From Sphaerulina vaccinii (Eukaryota > Ascomycota > Dothideomycetes > Mycosphaerellales > Mycosphaerellaceae): a stretch of 64,000 nucleotides of DNA. The stretch is taken from contig JAKUDP010000001.1 in assembly GCA_022570795.1 (NCBI GenBank), positions 682,001 to 746,000 on the forward strand, given 5' to 3'. The position numbers and the translations under genes were made by a program. This document shows positions 33,515-44,725 of this stretch, piece by piece. How positions within the stretch are numbered: the first letter of the stretch is position 1; every line of letters starts with the position of its first letter. The notes under the pieces were generated by a model that saw nothing but the letters and a program-made list of their open reading frames with translations, did no database searches and was not told where the DNA came from.

Positions 33515-34757
33515 GCGTGGGTGTCGTCAAAGCAGGTCGATGTATTCGGTCGAGAACCGTTGATAGGCTGGCCCGTGGAGGGTATGTGATGAGGATCGGA
33601 GGGTGGGCTGGTAATATATCTAGTCTTGTTCAACGTAGTGCGGTGCACACAGCTTACGCTTGTCTCTCATTCCAGTAGTTGTACACGTTCTGCCACGTGC
33701 TGAGATACCAGATGGAGTGGAGGAGCGACCAGATCTGATAAGGATAGGAGGATGAAACCAAGATGCGACCGCGGTCCGGAAGGCTGAGGCTGATGCCAAG
33801 ATATACCCATGTAATGTTTGTACACCTCCAAGGTTTTGTATGGTATTTTCACACGACACATGTGCTTCTGTGACAACGTCTCTTCCTTGCCTCGAGTTTG
33901 CAGATTGTGTTCCATCTGTCGTATTCATTGCTGGCTGTACGTGAGCACAGTAGGAAGGTGTCACTACATGTCCATATCTGCATCATTTCATCCCTCCCAC
34001 GTCGTCGCCGCCTATCACGATCAAGATCGCCCAGGGATATTGGGCACCACCCACGCGGCGGACCTAAAACACTACGTAGGTTGCATCCCACAATCTCGGT
34101 ACTGGGCTGCAGAGGATTTGCGGTCGGCATGTTGACTCACAGTACCGGCAGCACGATATACGCCTATCCTCGACCTCACTTGTCTCTCATTCGTGCGCGG
34201 AAGGCTCCTGAAGCTGGAAACGCGCCGGGAAGCGAGTAGCGGTGTGTACAGCCGTGTTCCGCGAGAGCAGCAAGGAACAGCCTTGGTTCTCGAACCGTTC
34301 AGCGTCTCGTGGCGGTATGTGACTTGAGCTTGCCACGATGGAGGTGAGGCTATCCCGCTCCTTTTGTACAAAATCCAGGCGGTGCCCTGATTGTCAGCGA
34401 CTCTGTCCTATCCTGCGGTGTTGCTTTGCGATGACCACCTTCTCTGCGCGCGAGGTGTTGCTGGACGGGTGCGCGCGGTCTGTGGCAGGTTGGAGATGAT
34501 GTGATCTACCAGACGGATTCTCAGCGGCTGCCTACCGCCGTTGATAATTGTGTAAGTGTCTCGATTCTACAGTCAGGGCAGAGTAGCGTGCTACCTTCAA
34601 GCGTGGTCATGCGAAATATGAGCAGTGTCGACCAAAAACGAACCTGTATCGAATCCCACTCCTCACCTGCCCATATCTTCCCGCCACTCACTTCTGCTCG
34701 ACCTTCACTTGAGCACAATCGATCATATCTGACATCGCATCCAACACAGTCTCAGCC
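33515..34757. other. Intergenic, upstream region of gtr2
   Basis: 1.24 kb with only unsupported ORFs on both strands. The last few hundred bases are pyrimidine-rich and fit a promoter and leader. Confidence 0.5.
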
Positions 34758-36109
34758 ATGCGCACCTTATTTTCCGAGAACATCCTCTCGCCCACACCCA
34801 CACCAGGTCCCGAGCAGAAGGCGAACCCATTCGAACTCATATTCAATTCTGGCAGTCACTCAAGCGGACCAAGTGCGCAGAATAGCTCCACGGCATCATC
34901 GCATAGCTCACCCAAGGAGAACGACTGGCTGACGGCATATTACCGCGAGCAACAACGGTTCGCTAATGAAGTACACATCCAGAGCAGCAATCCGAACCTC
35001 ACAGCGCAAGATGCTTCGAGTCGACACAGCCACACGCGGCGGAAAGGCAACTCCAAGGTCCTCTTCATGGGCATGAGAAGGTACAGCGGCGCACTTCACA
35101 TCAATCACCTGCTCGACGTACTGACAGCCGGCACAGAAGTGGCAAATCCTCCATCCAGAAGGTCATATTCGAGAAGTTCTCTCCGGCAGAGACTCTCTAC
35201 CTCAACTCGTCCACCGACATCGAAACCGCAACAATGGAATCATTCATGAAATTCGAGTCCTCCGAAGTGCCACCCAACATCTCATACCTGTCACCAGACT
35301 TCGACCGCGAAGCAGTCTTCGGGAACGCAGGATCCATAATCTGGGTACTCGATATGCAAGACGAATACTTCCAATCCATTGACCAACTGATCAAAACAGC
35401 CGGCTTCATAATGGACAACTACCCGCGCGTCAACTTCGAAGTCTTCATCCACAAGACCGACGGTCTATCAGAAGAGTACAAATACGACACTTTCCGCGAT
35501 GTGCGCCAACGAGTGCAAGACGAACTCTCAGATGCAGGCTACTCAGATCGCCCAGTGGCGTTCTATCAGACCAGCATCTTCGACCACTCGGTCTACGAAG
35601 CAATGAGTAAAGTCGTACAAAAGCTATTCCCACAACTACCGGCTATGGAATCACTCCTGAACAAACTCTGCTCAGCCTGTAGGATTCAAAAAGCATACCT
35701 CTTCGATACGGTCTCGAAGATCTATCTCGCTACAGATGCAAGTCCGACTTTCCTCAAGGACTACGAAGTCTGCTCAGATTACGTAGATGTCATCGTGGAC
35801 ATCAAGCAGATTTATGGCTGGCAGAATCGTGGTGGCCAGGAGAGTGATGATAAGGGAAGTGAAGCAGTGGGCGAGAGTCTCATCACATACGACAAGAGCG
35901 GGAACACCTACATCTACGCGCGCGAGATCAACGAGTAGGTCCACATTTTTCTACTTCAACAATACCTGACAAAAGCTAATGTGAGACCTAGCTACCTCTC
36001 TCTGATATGTGTGATGGGACAAGGAAGCACTGCGGACAAGCGCGTCTTGATCGACTACAACGTCAGCGTACTCCACGACGCTCTACAGCAGATGTTCAAG
36101 CTACGATGA
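34758..36109 (+). CDS. gtr2: Rag-family GTPase Gtr2 (RagC/D orthologue)
   Basis: Three exons (34758-35080, 35137-35934, 35992-36109) encode 412 residues. The first intron (56 nt, TACTGACAG branch) interrupts the P-loop, so splicing yields KVLFMGMRRSGKSSIQKVIF at about residues 100-120. Downstream are FSPAETLYLNSSTDIETA (switch I region), a core SIIWVLDMQDEYFQSIDQL and the C-terminal roadblock-like dimerisation part ending DYNVSVLHDALQQMFKLR. The N-terminal extension of about 95 residues is Ser/Pro-rich and disordered. Gtr1-Gtr2 (RagA/B-RagC/D) heterodimers sit on the vacuole with the EGO/Ragulator complex and report amino-acid sufficiency to TORC1. The second intron carries an in-frame TAG, so the unspliced frame would end at 35938. 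Confidence 0.93.
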
Positions 36110-36526
36110 AGAACGCGAGAATGATGCTTGCAGGAATAACGACCATGGATCCAGAGCCGATCAAATCAAACGCCTGCATAAAATTGTACATATATCAGCA
36201 TGGACACGACACTTGTAGCACTGCCAACGGATTGCAGATAATCTGTGAGAAAAGTATCTTTTGATGAGTGAAGATATTCTGTATCATTTCGAGGACTGCT
36301 CCACTCCAATCGAACGACCTCGAGTAGGCTGCTCGAGTCTGCACTGCACCTGCGTACATAATTTCGAGTACCATGACTTGTCATAATCCTCATATGAATT
36401 CATCCCACAACAAACGTGCATCATAACCAAAAGCACTCCCATGCGCCTTCTGATGCAGTATCATGTCCATAACCCACCCTTTGCCCGCCAGTGCTATGCT
36501 TCCCATACGCCTGATAAAAGCTCTCC
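36110..36526. other. Convergent 3' flanks, no gene seen
   Basis: 417 bp between gtr2 and a minus-strand hypothetical gene. Nothing recognisable. Confidence 0.55.
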
Positions 36527-37254
36527 CTAACACAAAGCATCATCATAATCAATCCCATTAAACAACCCCAACACCACATCGAGCATAGACCCTCTTAATT
36601 CCATTGCAGACTCCGTATCATCGTCCTCTCCTCCAAACATTCTCTTATCCCGTGTCGTCGCCGACTCTTCTCGCACTAGTCGCGGTTGTTGCTGCTTCGT
36701 CGTTGGCGCAAGCATATGTTTAGGTAGTGCCGCATAGTTGTATTTCGTGTCACTCATCGATGCTGGATGATATGTCGCTGCTGGAGCCATGAGGCTACTG
36801 GCTTGCATCCTCCTCGACTTATTCGATCGATGTCTGATCCTTTTCCGGTTTTGCTGTTTCTGCAATGCCATGGCTTCGTATGGTATGGGTATATTATTGT
36901 GATATGTGTAGAGCGGTATGTCCAAGCGAGCGTTCATGATCGTGGAAGAGACTGTGCTGTTGTAGTAGTTGTACATCAAGTGCAAAGCAAAGGAGATTCG
37001 TTATGTGTAATGAGCGCGGTAATGGAAGACGCGACCTACTACACTCATATACTAGGCGGTGTCGGTAGACACATCATATGACTGGCAGTGAGTCTATGGC
37101 CGAGCTCGGGGAACCATGAAAAAGAGCTCATGTTGTCATCGAGAATCTTCTGTAGACCGTCTTTGTCTTGGGCTTTGGCGTGGAGTGAGTCACGGAAGGA
37201 CAGAAGTTGGGCTTCGATGTGGAGAGACTGGACATGTGACCATCTTCGCCACAT
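36527..37254 (-). CDS. Hypothetical protein (208 residues, two exons)
   Basis: Exon 1 (37254-37053) begins MWRRWSHVQSLHIEAQLLSF and exon 2 (36951-36527) continues SSTIMNARLDIPLYTYHNN to FNGIDYDDALC. The 101-nt intron (donor GTATAT, acceptor CACAG) is longer than the local norm, but the sum (627 nt) keeps the frame. The middle is basic (QKQQNRKRIRHRSNKSRR) and the end acidic (GGEDDDTESAMELRG). No domain is recognised. An earlier exon around 37370-37310 is possible through a GTATGC donor. It could equally be two unrelated chance frames; the length and composition of exon 2 are the main support. Confidence 0.4.
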
Positions 37255-37809
37255 CTCAGCAGCGCCACTCCTAGGCAGTCTTCTTTCTCACATCATGTCT
37301 CGCATACCATCGGATGACGTTCAGGCAGAGCAAGAATGTGTTGCTCGAAAGTCCACATTCGCGTTGGCATAGATGCTTTCGCCTGGGGAAACCATCACTC
37401 GTCGAAGGCTGCTTCGAAATGGGTTCTCACACCATGCTGTAGCTTGAATTACACAATATCTCGTGCTACATTATCTTTGGATTGTCTATGAGGGTCATTC
37501 CTACAGTACTGTCGTGTTCATGGCGTGGCCGCACCATCTTGACTCTTTAAGCCGCACAAAAGGCTAATATTACACTTCCAGATCTTATTTTGGTCACAGC
37601 ATGATGCCGGTAGATGTTGTGAACTCGTGCATGGGAGCCTGGGAGGCATTTCAAATTTGGTGCTTCATGGAATATTCCACTCCAGATTCGTAAAGTTGTC
37701 CAGTGCCGTGGTCCGCTGACGCATGCATTACACAATGGAGAAAGTGCTCGCTGATAGATGCTTCGGACTTGAATTTGCGCTGCCTCAGTTGGTGAAGTAG
37801 TTGGAGGTT
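37255..37809. other. Intergenic, no further gene supported
   Basis: 555 bp. It may contain a first exon of the preceding hypothetical gene near 37310-37370; otherwise nothing seen. Confidence 0.45.
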
Positions 37810-38439
37810 CTACTTCGCAGCGACCGCGTATATGGGCGCATACATTGTCGTATTCGCTATTTGGGATCCAGAAATAGGGTCGGCCGCGAGGTCTTCGCTG
37901 TCGTATTGTACAAATGTGGCGTTGACTATTGCTTTGGCGAATACCGTCACTCGATCGTATGGGTCTTTACCAACACTGCCAGAAGTCAGTGACAGAGTAC
38001 AGCAGTCGTCGAGAAAATGAACTCACGCAGGATCATCAAAGCGATCTTGGATGGCAATGACGAAGTCTCGCGCGCTCGTCCAGCTGTCTATGAACCAGGT
38101 GATTGTTTGTGAGTTATCGCACTTTATCTGCACACAGAGTCAGCAGGTAGAAAACAGGACCGGCTCGACTAAACGTACAGAATTCGAGCTGACTGGCCAG
38201 TCTTGAGCTGTATGGTTCCATCTCCCACTGCAGCTTGCGATGTCTGGGTTGGCAAGAGTCTCAGGGTTCGTGACATTGAACTTCAATACCGTGTTTCCGG
38301 TCGTGGTGTCGTTGACGACAAGGCCGGTGATCTCGAGGGCTGGATTGTCTGCGAGGACAGCTCGTTCTTGAGCGAATGGGTATGCTGCAACTGATGATAT
38401 CAGAACCGCAAGGCTGCTGATGGCGGTCGTAAAGTGCAT
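37810..38439 (-). CDS. Small secreted protein, effector-like
   Basis: Three exons (38439-38179, 38127-38027, 37975-37810) give 175 residues; both introns are 50 nt (GTACGT and GTGAGT donors) and the sum keeps the frame. The signal peptide is MHFTTAISSLAVLISSVAAYP. The mature chain has two cysteines (ASCSGRWNH and IKCDN), which could form one disulfide, and alternating hydrophobic stretches (LEITGLVVND, VLKFNVTNP, TVTWF-like strands, DFVIAIQDRF) suggesting a beta-sandwich. Several N-glycosylation sites. No enzyme motif. Such proteins are common among apoplastic candidate effectors of plant-associated Dothideomycetes; that role is inference. The precise introns argue that it is a real, expressed gene. 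Confidence 0.82.
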
Positions 38440-39834
38440 CTTGCTTGATAACTCTATTCTCGATTGTAGAATGTTTGTTTTCGATGAAGCTGATGATCTT
38501 TGGTTATGCAGTCGCTGGAAATCAGGCGCGCAGAGAAGGAGTCGTATATGATGTGGTGTCCCAAAGAGCTAGTTCGCTGGGAATATGACGGCCAATTGAG
38601 TAGTGTAGATCCCTGAGTGCAATAGTAGCACGAAACAGTCAAGTCAGTAGTTTCGCGGGACAGAAGCTTGAGTTGTAAAAAGGATATGTTAGGTTGGATG
38701 AAGATGGTTCTTTCTGCAGCAACAGCGGAGTTGCAGTAGTATGTCACTGTCGTACAAGGAAGCAGTCATTCCTGGAGTGAAGATCGTCAAGCACACCATG
38801 TCCCTACAGGCTTCGTCCACAGGATACAGCGACCAATTCAGAGCCAAGAAGGCGCAAGGTTTTCTCTATTGGCTGTATTGGCTGTCTTGGATTAGGGTCT
38901 GCCAGGTCCTTGCAGGCTTGTCTTGTGCGAAAGCACGATCTTCATGCTGTCTGCTATGAGGTGACATCTCGGAGATCCAGTCGCACGACTGAGTTTGTCA
39001 TGGGGAGGCCAAACAGTAAGGCGATGGTGTTACCGACGAATTGTTCGGTGCCTCGCAGTCAGGTCTTCCACGAACGTTGTGCGGCGCGCCTAAGGCTCCA
39101 GATATGACAGGCCTCTCCTTTAACATGTCCAGGTCGCTGAGCTTGGCGGGATGCTAAACCGAATTGCATGAATCAAATTCTGTAGTCGGCCAAGCCAAGA
39201 AAGGGAGGTTGTTGCAGCCGGTGGTCACCTCATTTCCGTGGTGGTTTGCAGTGGTGAGTCCTTACGAAGCACGACATGGGGGTTTCTATTCTCGTCCTGC
39301 ATTAGTACCGACAGCATGGCACAGCTGCACGCTGCACGCGAGGCTGTTGCACCTCATATGTGGCACATGTGGGCTCGTGTTCAGCCTGCAGACGCCTCAG
39401 TCTTCGAGCAGCGACTGTCTGTCACAGCGAGCCGAACAGATGTCCTCGCCGGCGAGGCAGAGAAGGGGGAACAGATGGGGAAGGAAGGAGCAGTTCACTC
39501 ACGACCACGGGAGCTTATAATATATCCATGATGTCTCGCCGGATCACAACGAGTGCTAAATACGCCCAAGCCGGGCCGTGATTGATGACATCTCATCATG
39601 CGAGTTCTTCATTCGCACGCGCGTTCTACTGCACTTTGCAACAACAAGAGCAGCAGCAGCGAGAAGTTGATGAGGCTGAGAAATCCCACGTCACACTTCA
39701 TGTTGTGTTTCATTGTCATCTTCACTTAATTCACCTAAGCTCAGACCAACAACCACAACAGCTCCACCGCCCCTCCTATCCCCGGTCCAGGTGGACACTT
39801 CGTCTCCAGGACAGCCTTGAAGGGAACGCAGACT
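38440..39834. other. Divergent intergenic region, 1.4 kb
   Basis: It lies between the effector-like gene and the Q-rich protein gene, which read away from each other. Short ORFs only. Confidence 0.5.
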
Positions 39835-42725
39835 ATGCGTAAACAGCTTCGTGCAGCCCTTTCTGGCAACAGTTCTACCAACAGCAGAACGTTCGATCAT
39901 CCCGGTAAGTAAGCACATCGCTCATCTATACTGCATCCTCGCCTACCAATCCTACTACACATATGGACTACTATCGACGGAAACCGTTGGCTGGAAACGA
40001 CTAGCAATGCACGTCAGCTATATTGAGCGCATGTACGCCAACTGCGGCAGCACGAGCACATGGAAACAGTAGTCGGGCAATGGGGACGGCGACGTCCTCA
40101 TCAAGACTCATTGTCTCCGCTGCCTCTGTGTTTCGAAGAGACCCATTCCGCCACACAGGATCCTATACTCATCCCTGCTGCTGCACAATCCCGCCATCCC
40201 GGACTTTTCGTGCCGCTGTCGATTGACTCTACACGAAGCTCATGTGCTAACACCCGCCTTAATCGAAGACCTGCCCTCTTCCCTGAGCCAAGCCACTCCC
40301 AGAGGGAGCAGCAGCAACAACACCAGCGCCAACAACACCCGGTCCAGCAGCAACTCCCCCAGCAGTAAGCTGAACCGACGCGCCAGCACGCACAACATCG
40401 TCAATCATCCAGGGAAGAATCTCGGCAAGATCCTCTAGCGGCTGCCAATCTAATTCCTATTAACAGATCGCGGCACGTCCTCCCCTCTCAGCAGCGAACA
40501 TTCGCATTCCGGAAGTGGCATCTTGCGCTCCCAGACGGTACGAAGAGCTGGCGACCTTAGTAGCACTACCACTGCTAGCTACAGCACCAGCACGAGCACG
40601 AGCTCGCCTCCGCTCTATTATCACTCACCGCACAGTCCAAACAAGTCCGAGGTTGATCCGGCGGGTCACTATCCTTCGCCGAACGACGTGCCCGAGTACT
40701 CCCATACTTCGCCGTTTACCTCAACCAGCAGCGCTTCACCGTCGCTGTCCATGAACACACACGCAGGAGGCGCGCCCGGCAAGACTTCCTCCGATTCCGG
40801 CACCAACGCCGTCGCCCTGGATCGCTGGTCGCAGCGCCGCTTGCAGCGGTTGAACACCGAGCAGGGCTTCCGTGAGCAGCGGCAGGGTGGTGGTCAGGCG
40901 GTGCTCAGTCCTCCTCCCACCGCTGCAGCACCCATTGAGCAGCAGAGCTATACTCAGCCCGGTGGTGGCCTTGCTCAGTACGCAAACGCGAATGCTCAGC
41001 CTCAGCCTCAGCAATCCCTGCACCATCAGCCGCACCATCAGCAGCAGCAAAGTGCCTACCAGAACTCTCGAACAGCTTCACAGGCCAGCTCAGGCCTCGC
41101 CATACAGACGCAGAATTCGACCAACCCTCCACTCCGGTCGCCGGCCTTCCAGACCCAGGCACAAGCTCACCAGCAACAACAGCAGCAGCAACAAGAGTAC
41201 ACGCCGCCCGAAAACCACTCTCACTACGTTGCTGACAACGCGGACCGTCCTGCGCTGAGCACAGCGCGAAGCTTCTCGGCCCAGACCGACGACTCGTCTT
41301 CCATGTCGAACAATGGCGCTATGTCCCAGCCGAAGGCAGTGCGGAATGGCAACAATAGGCAAAGTATGCACAACGACCTAAGATCGCGCGAAGGGTCACA
41401 CTCCACGCAAGGAGGTCAAATGCCTGCGTTCAGTGCCGCAGTGGTACCTCCTGGTAGCCAAGGTCAGCCATACAAGGGCAATGGACAGACACAGCAACAA
41501 CAGCCGCAATCTCAGCAGCAGCACGGTGAAGTCGGTAGAGCCACTCCTCAGCCACTGTCAGTCGCGGACGAAATGAACGAGGACGAGGTGTCACAGCTGC
41601 TCAAGGATCACAAGGAGCTTCGTAAGGCAGCTGAACCGGTGCTATTGCTCTATGCTAACATGTGGAACAGGCGAGAAGTATACGAAGGTCAAAAAGTACT
41701 ATTTCGAGAAGGAAGATCAAGTCAAGCAATTACAGAACAGTCTGGCACATCAACGCTTAGCACAATCACGAACTTCGCTCGACGACAGCGAGTATACTAC
41801 ACGATTCAATCGACTAGACGGCTTGGTGGCACAGTTGGCTTTCAGCATACGCAAGAATTGGAAGAGCATACCGACATGGCTTGTGGGATCGGTCAACAGG
41901 GATGCGGTTGTGACAGGAAAGCAGGAGATGACGGCGGCTGGCAGAGCATTCATTTCGAATTGGTTGGTGGAAGAGGTGTTTCACAAGTACTTTCATCCAG
42001 ATCTTGAACCGGCGCTCTCAGCACAACTCAGGAGTATACAAACCAACATACGTCGGCATGCACCATTGGCCCAGAGTGCAGAAGAGGAGGAGTATCTGAC
42101 GTCTAAGGTTGTGAACTGGAGACTGGCAACTCTAGATGGACTCGCAGAGACGTTGCGATCACCACAATGCCCGGAGAATCGACAACGCCTCACCGACTCG
42201 CTCAAGGACGGCCTAGTGTCTTCACTTGCGCAGCATCTACAAGATCCTCCTCCCTCCGACCTCGAAGGTGGTGTGCACATGATCATTGAACTCGTGGTGA
42301 GCATAGCCATCCACCTACCACTGGAGAGTCGAGACGTCACGATCGAATACTTCCAGCCTGGCTACAGCATCATGGCCGATCAAATGAAGACGGAAAGCGG
42401 AATACCACCATTGGTTACATCTGTGGCAGACGATCAAGCGGAACGAGCAAGCATGAAGAGCGCCGCAAGTGATGTTACCGACATGACCGACAACAACACC
42501 GACCAAGCTTCCATTCGAGGGGGCAAGAGAAGTATGCTGAGCGCCATAACAGGCAAGCCTAAGTCTGGCAAACATGCTGGTGCTTCGTCTGGGAGTCTTG
42601 GACGACCCGAGAGCGCGCAGGGCATGAAGGAAGATCAACCACCACGCGTGCGAATGGCAGCTGGTATTGGAGTCTCTGTTCGAGGGCGCTCCATTCTCGT
42701 GAAGGCGCCCGTCTTCAGCACGTAG
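39835..42725 (+). CDS. Conserved fungal protein of unknown function, Ser/Gln-rich with helical C-terminal domain
   Basis: Four exons (39835-39904, 40269-40424, 40467-41621, 41671-42725) give 811 residues and a total divisible by three. The first intron is long (364 nt, GTGCTAACA branch, GAAG acceptor); the second is a 42-nt GC-AG intron; the third is 49 nt and joins KDHKELR to EKYTKVKKYYFEKEDQV. Residues 1 to about 460 are low-complexity Ser, Gln, His and Pro. The conserved part starts at VSQLLKDHKELREKYTKVKK, a short coiled coil, followed by SRTSLDDSEYTTRFNRLDG and an all-helical domain (IRKNWKSIPTWL, ISNWLVEEVFHKYFHPDLEP). The tail is Ser/Lys-rich. I regard it as a conserved uncharacterised Pezizomycotina family. 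No catalytic motif is visible. Confidence 0.8.
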
Positions 42726-43599
42726 ATCAACCGATATGAGTCGATTGTGGGATTAAGGTTCATTTCTGGAAGCGTATTACCAACTTCTTGGCTATACTAC
42801 GGGACGAGGTCCATTGAGAAAGTTTGGACGATTCGTACACGCATTTACGAAGACGAGCAGTAAAATCTGCCTCGAGTTTCTCGGTTCATTGAGATGAGAT
42901 CCACGACAAAGCTTGAAATAGAGCACCAGATACCCTTTGCTTTGTTGGTGTGCGACATATTAAAGAATCATGTATGGCGGTGCATAGGATGGAAAGTGAA
43001 ACGGCATGGCGGCAGACATCCAATCTATTTGACGATTGGATAGGGAGCGCATTCAGGATTGGAGAGAGATCAGAGTCCGCACAGCTCGCTAGGTAGTGAG
43101 AAACGTGCTATACACTATTGCTCTAGCCCGGCTCCTGCACCCCTCCGTTTGCGTGGGATGGCTGATAGGGTGTTCATGCACTGCGCAGGACGGCCCGCTA
43201 AAGGATGGAGATAGCTGGGAAATGGAAGAGCTTCATTCGATCGCCTTGCACAGCCATCCATGATCCATGACTGACCTGCGTGGAGGCGTGTCGGCTACAC
43301 CATATCGTGTACACCCTTTGTATATATGTCCTGCTGACGATGACGAGTCTAGCCTAAGCCGAAGATGTCCTGAGCTGCTCTGTTCGAGGTTACATCGATC
43401 ATGGATGGCTTCTAACGCTTGATAAATCTTCTCCATTTGCCTGCACAGCTGGCTCATTACCGCGGCAGCAACCAAAGTAGCACAGTCGGCGGTGGATGCT
43501 GAGAGAGCATGTATTGCCAACCAAAGTCCATAAGTCCACGAGCGGAGTAGATCTTGGAACATATTGGAGACGTGGACAGAAGCCTTGCACAGCATTAAG
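42726..43599. other. Intergenic, no gene seen
   Basis: 874 bp between two plus-strand genes. Nothing beyond unsupported minus-strand ORFs. Confidence 0.55.
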
Positions 43600-44661
43600 A
43601 TGATTTCAATAGAAGAGCTCAGATACTGGTTCGCCCGGCACGGGTTGACAAGTCAAGACATCGAGATATGCTCTGACCTAATCCGCTCTCGATATGAAGA
43701 CTACACTTTCGTGCCTGTGGATGATCAAGGCGGCTGCTCATATACCGGCATGGGATGTCCTACTGGAACCTCAGAAAGATTCGTGCTACAGTTCAGGCTC
43801 AATGACTTTGCGATCGATATGAAAATCGCACAGGACGCTGCAAGAATCTTTCCGAAGCTAGCGCCAAAGGTCATTAGAAGTGACCTTCTCGAACTGTCGA
43901 ACGATGTAATGCTTCAAGTCGTGGAGATGTCAGTTGTGAATGGCAGGAAGTACTCAGATATAGCGAGTTGTAATCCTGTACCGGAACACGACGAGATCTG
44001 GAAGTTGAAGAACCTTCTTGGAGGTATGGCGGACTTCTTTGCGACTGCTTGGTACGCAGCTCTTGCTGGCGATAGTGATTCGCAGCGGAAACGCGTGGGC
44101 TTGATCGGCTCGTCGATACCGGAGAGGCTCGCTTTGCTGGAAATGGATTTGCCTTCGGTTGACTTGCGAAGGACTGCGAAGGAGGCTCGACAATCTTTCG
44201 AAGGAGGCATACTGGACGTTCTGCCCGTGGTTCTTAGCCATGGCGATCTCTTACCATGCAACATTATGGTAGATACAGCATCGTATCATCTTTCTGGTCT
44301 AGTCGATTGGGCTGAAGGTGAATACTTGCCATTTGGTATGACACTGTATGGAGTCGAGCACTTGCTTGGGCACATGGATATATCGAACGGCCGAGATACC
44401 TTTGTGTATCATTACCTGGCTGATATGCTACGAGACTTCTTCTGGGATAGTCTGCGCGGGAAAGTGAATGTACTTCGCAGAGATGACTTATGGCAGGCGG
44501 TGCTCTTGTCGCGTACGATAGGTATACTGCTGTGGCACGGCATTGCTTGGGATGAAGGTAGACGAGATCGTGTAGTGGAGGCTCAGAGAGACAGCGGCGA
44601 ACTGTCATGTCTCAAGCAGCTGTTGGGAACTGGTTCGAGACCTAGGCAGCTCAGGCTCTAG
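43600..44661 (+). CDS. Aminoglycoside phosphotransferase (APH)-like kinase
   Basis: A single exon encodes 353 residues from ATG 43600; the in-frame TTG upstream is not a start. The catalytic loop SHGDLLPCNIMVD (near residue 213) has the Brenner-type HGD-x4-N signature of APH/choline-kinase-like enzymes, and LSGLVDWAEGEYLPFGM (near 235) supplies the metal-binding Asp of the DFG-equivalent. The N-lobe holds VLQFRLNDFAIDMKIA. Fungal members are numerous and mostly uncharacterised; they are predicted to phosphorylate small molecules or amino-sugar compounds and do not imply antibiotic resistance. It is a stand-alone gene. Confidence 0.85.
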   Translation: MISIEELRYWFARHGLTSQDIEICSDLIRSRYEDYTFVPVDDQGGCSYTGMGCPTGTSERFVLQFRLNDFAIDMKIAQDAARIFPKLAPKVIRSDLLELSNDVMLQVVEMSVVNGRKYSDIASCNPVPEHDEIWKLKNLLGGMADFFATAWYAALAGDSDSQRKRVGLIGSSIPERLALLEMDLPSVDLRRTAKEARQSFEGGILDVLPVVLSHGDLLPCNIMVDTASYHLSGLVDWAEGEYLPFGMTLYGVEHLLGHMDISNGRDTFVYHYLADMLRDFFWDSLRGKVNVLRRDDLWQAVLLSRTIGILLWHGIAWDEGRRDRVVEAQRDSGELSCLKQLLGTGSRPRQLRL

Positions 44662-44725
44662 GAGACAGTGAAATATCACGCTCTATTGTATGTATAGACC
44701 AGAGCTTCACCTGCCTCGAAGGTTG

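Noticed and set aside
34630..34665. tRNA-like TCGAATCCC stretch
   Set aside because: No complete T-arm, anticodon arm or acceptor stem can be drawn around it; no tRNA gene is claimed anywhere in the window.
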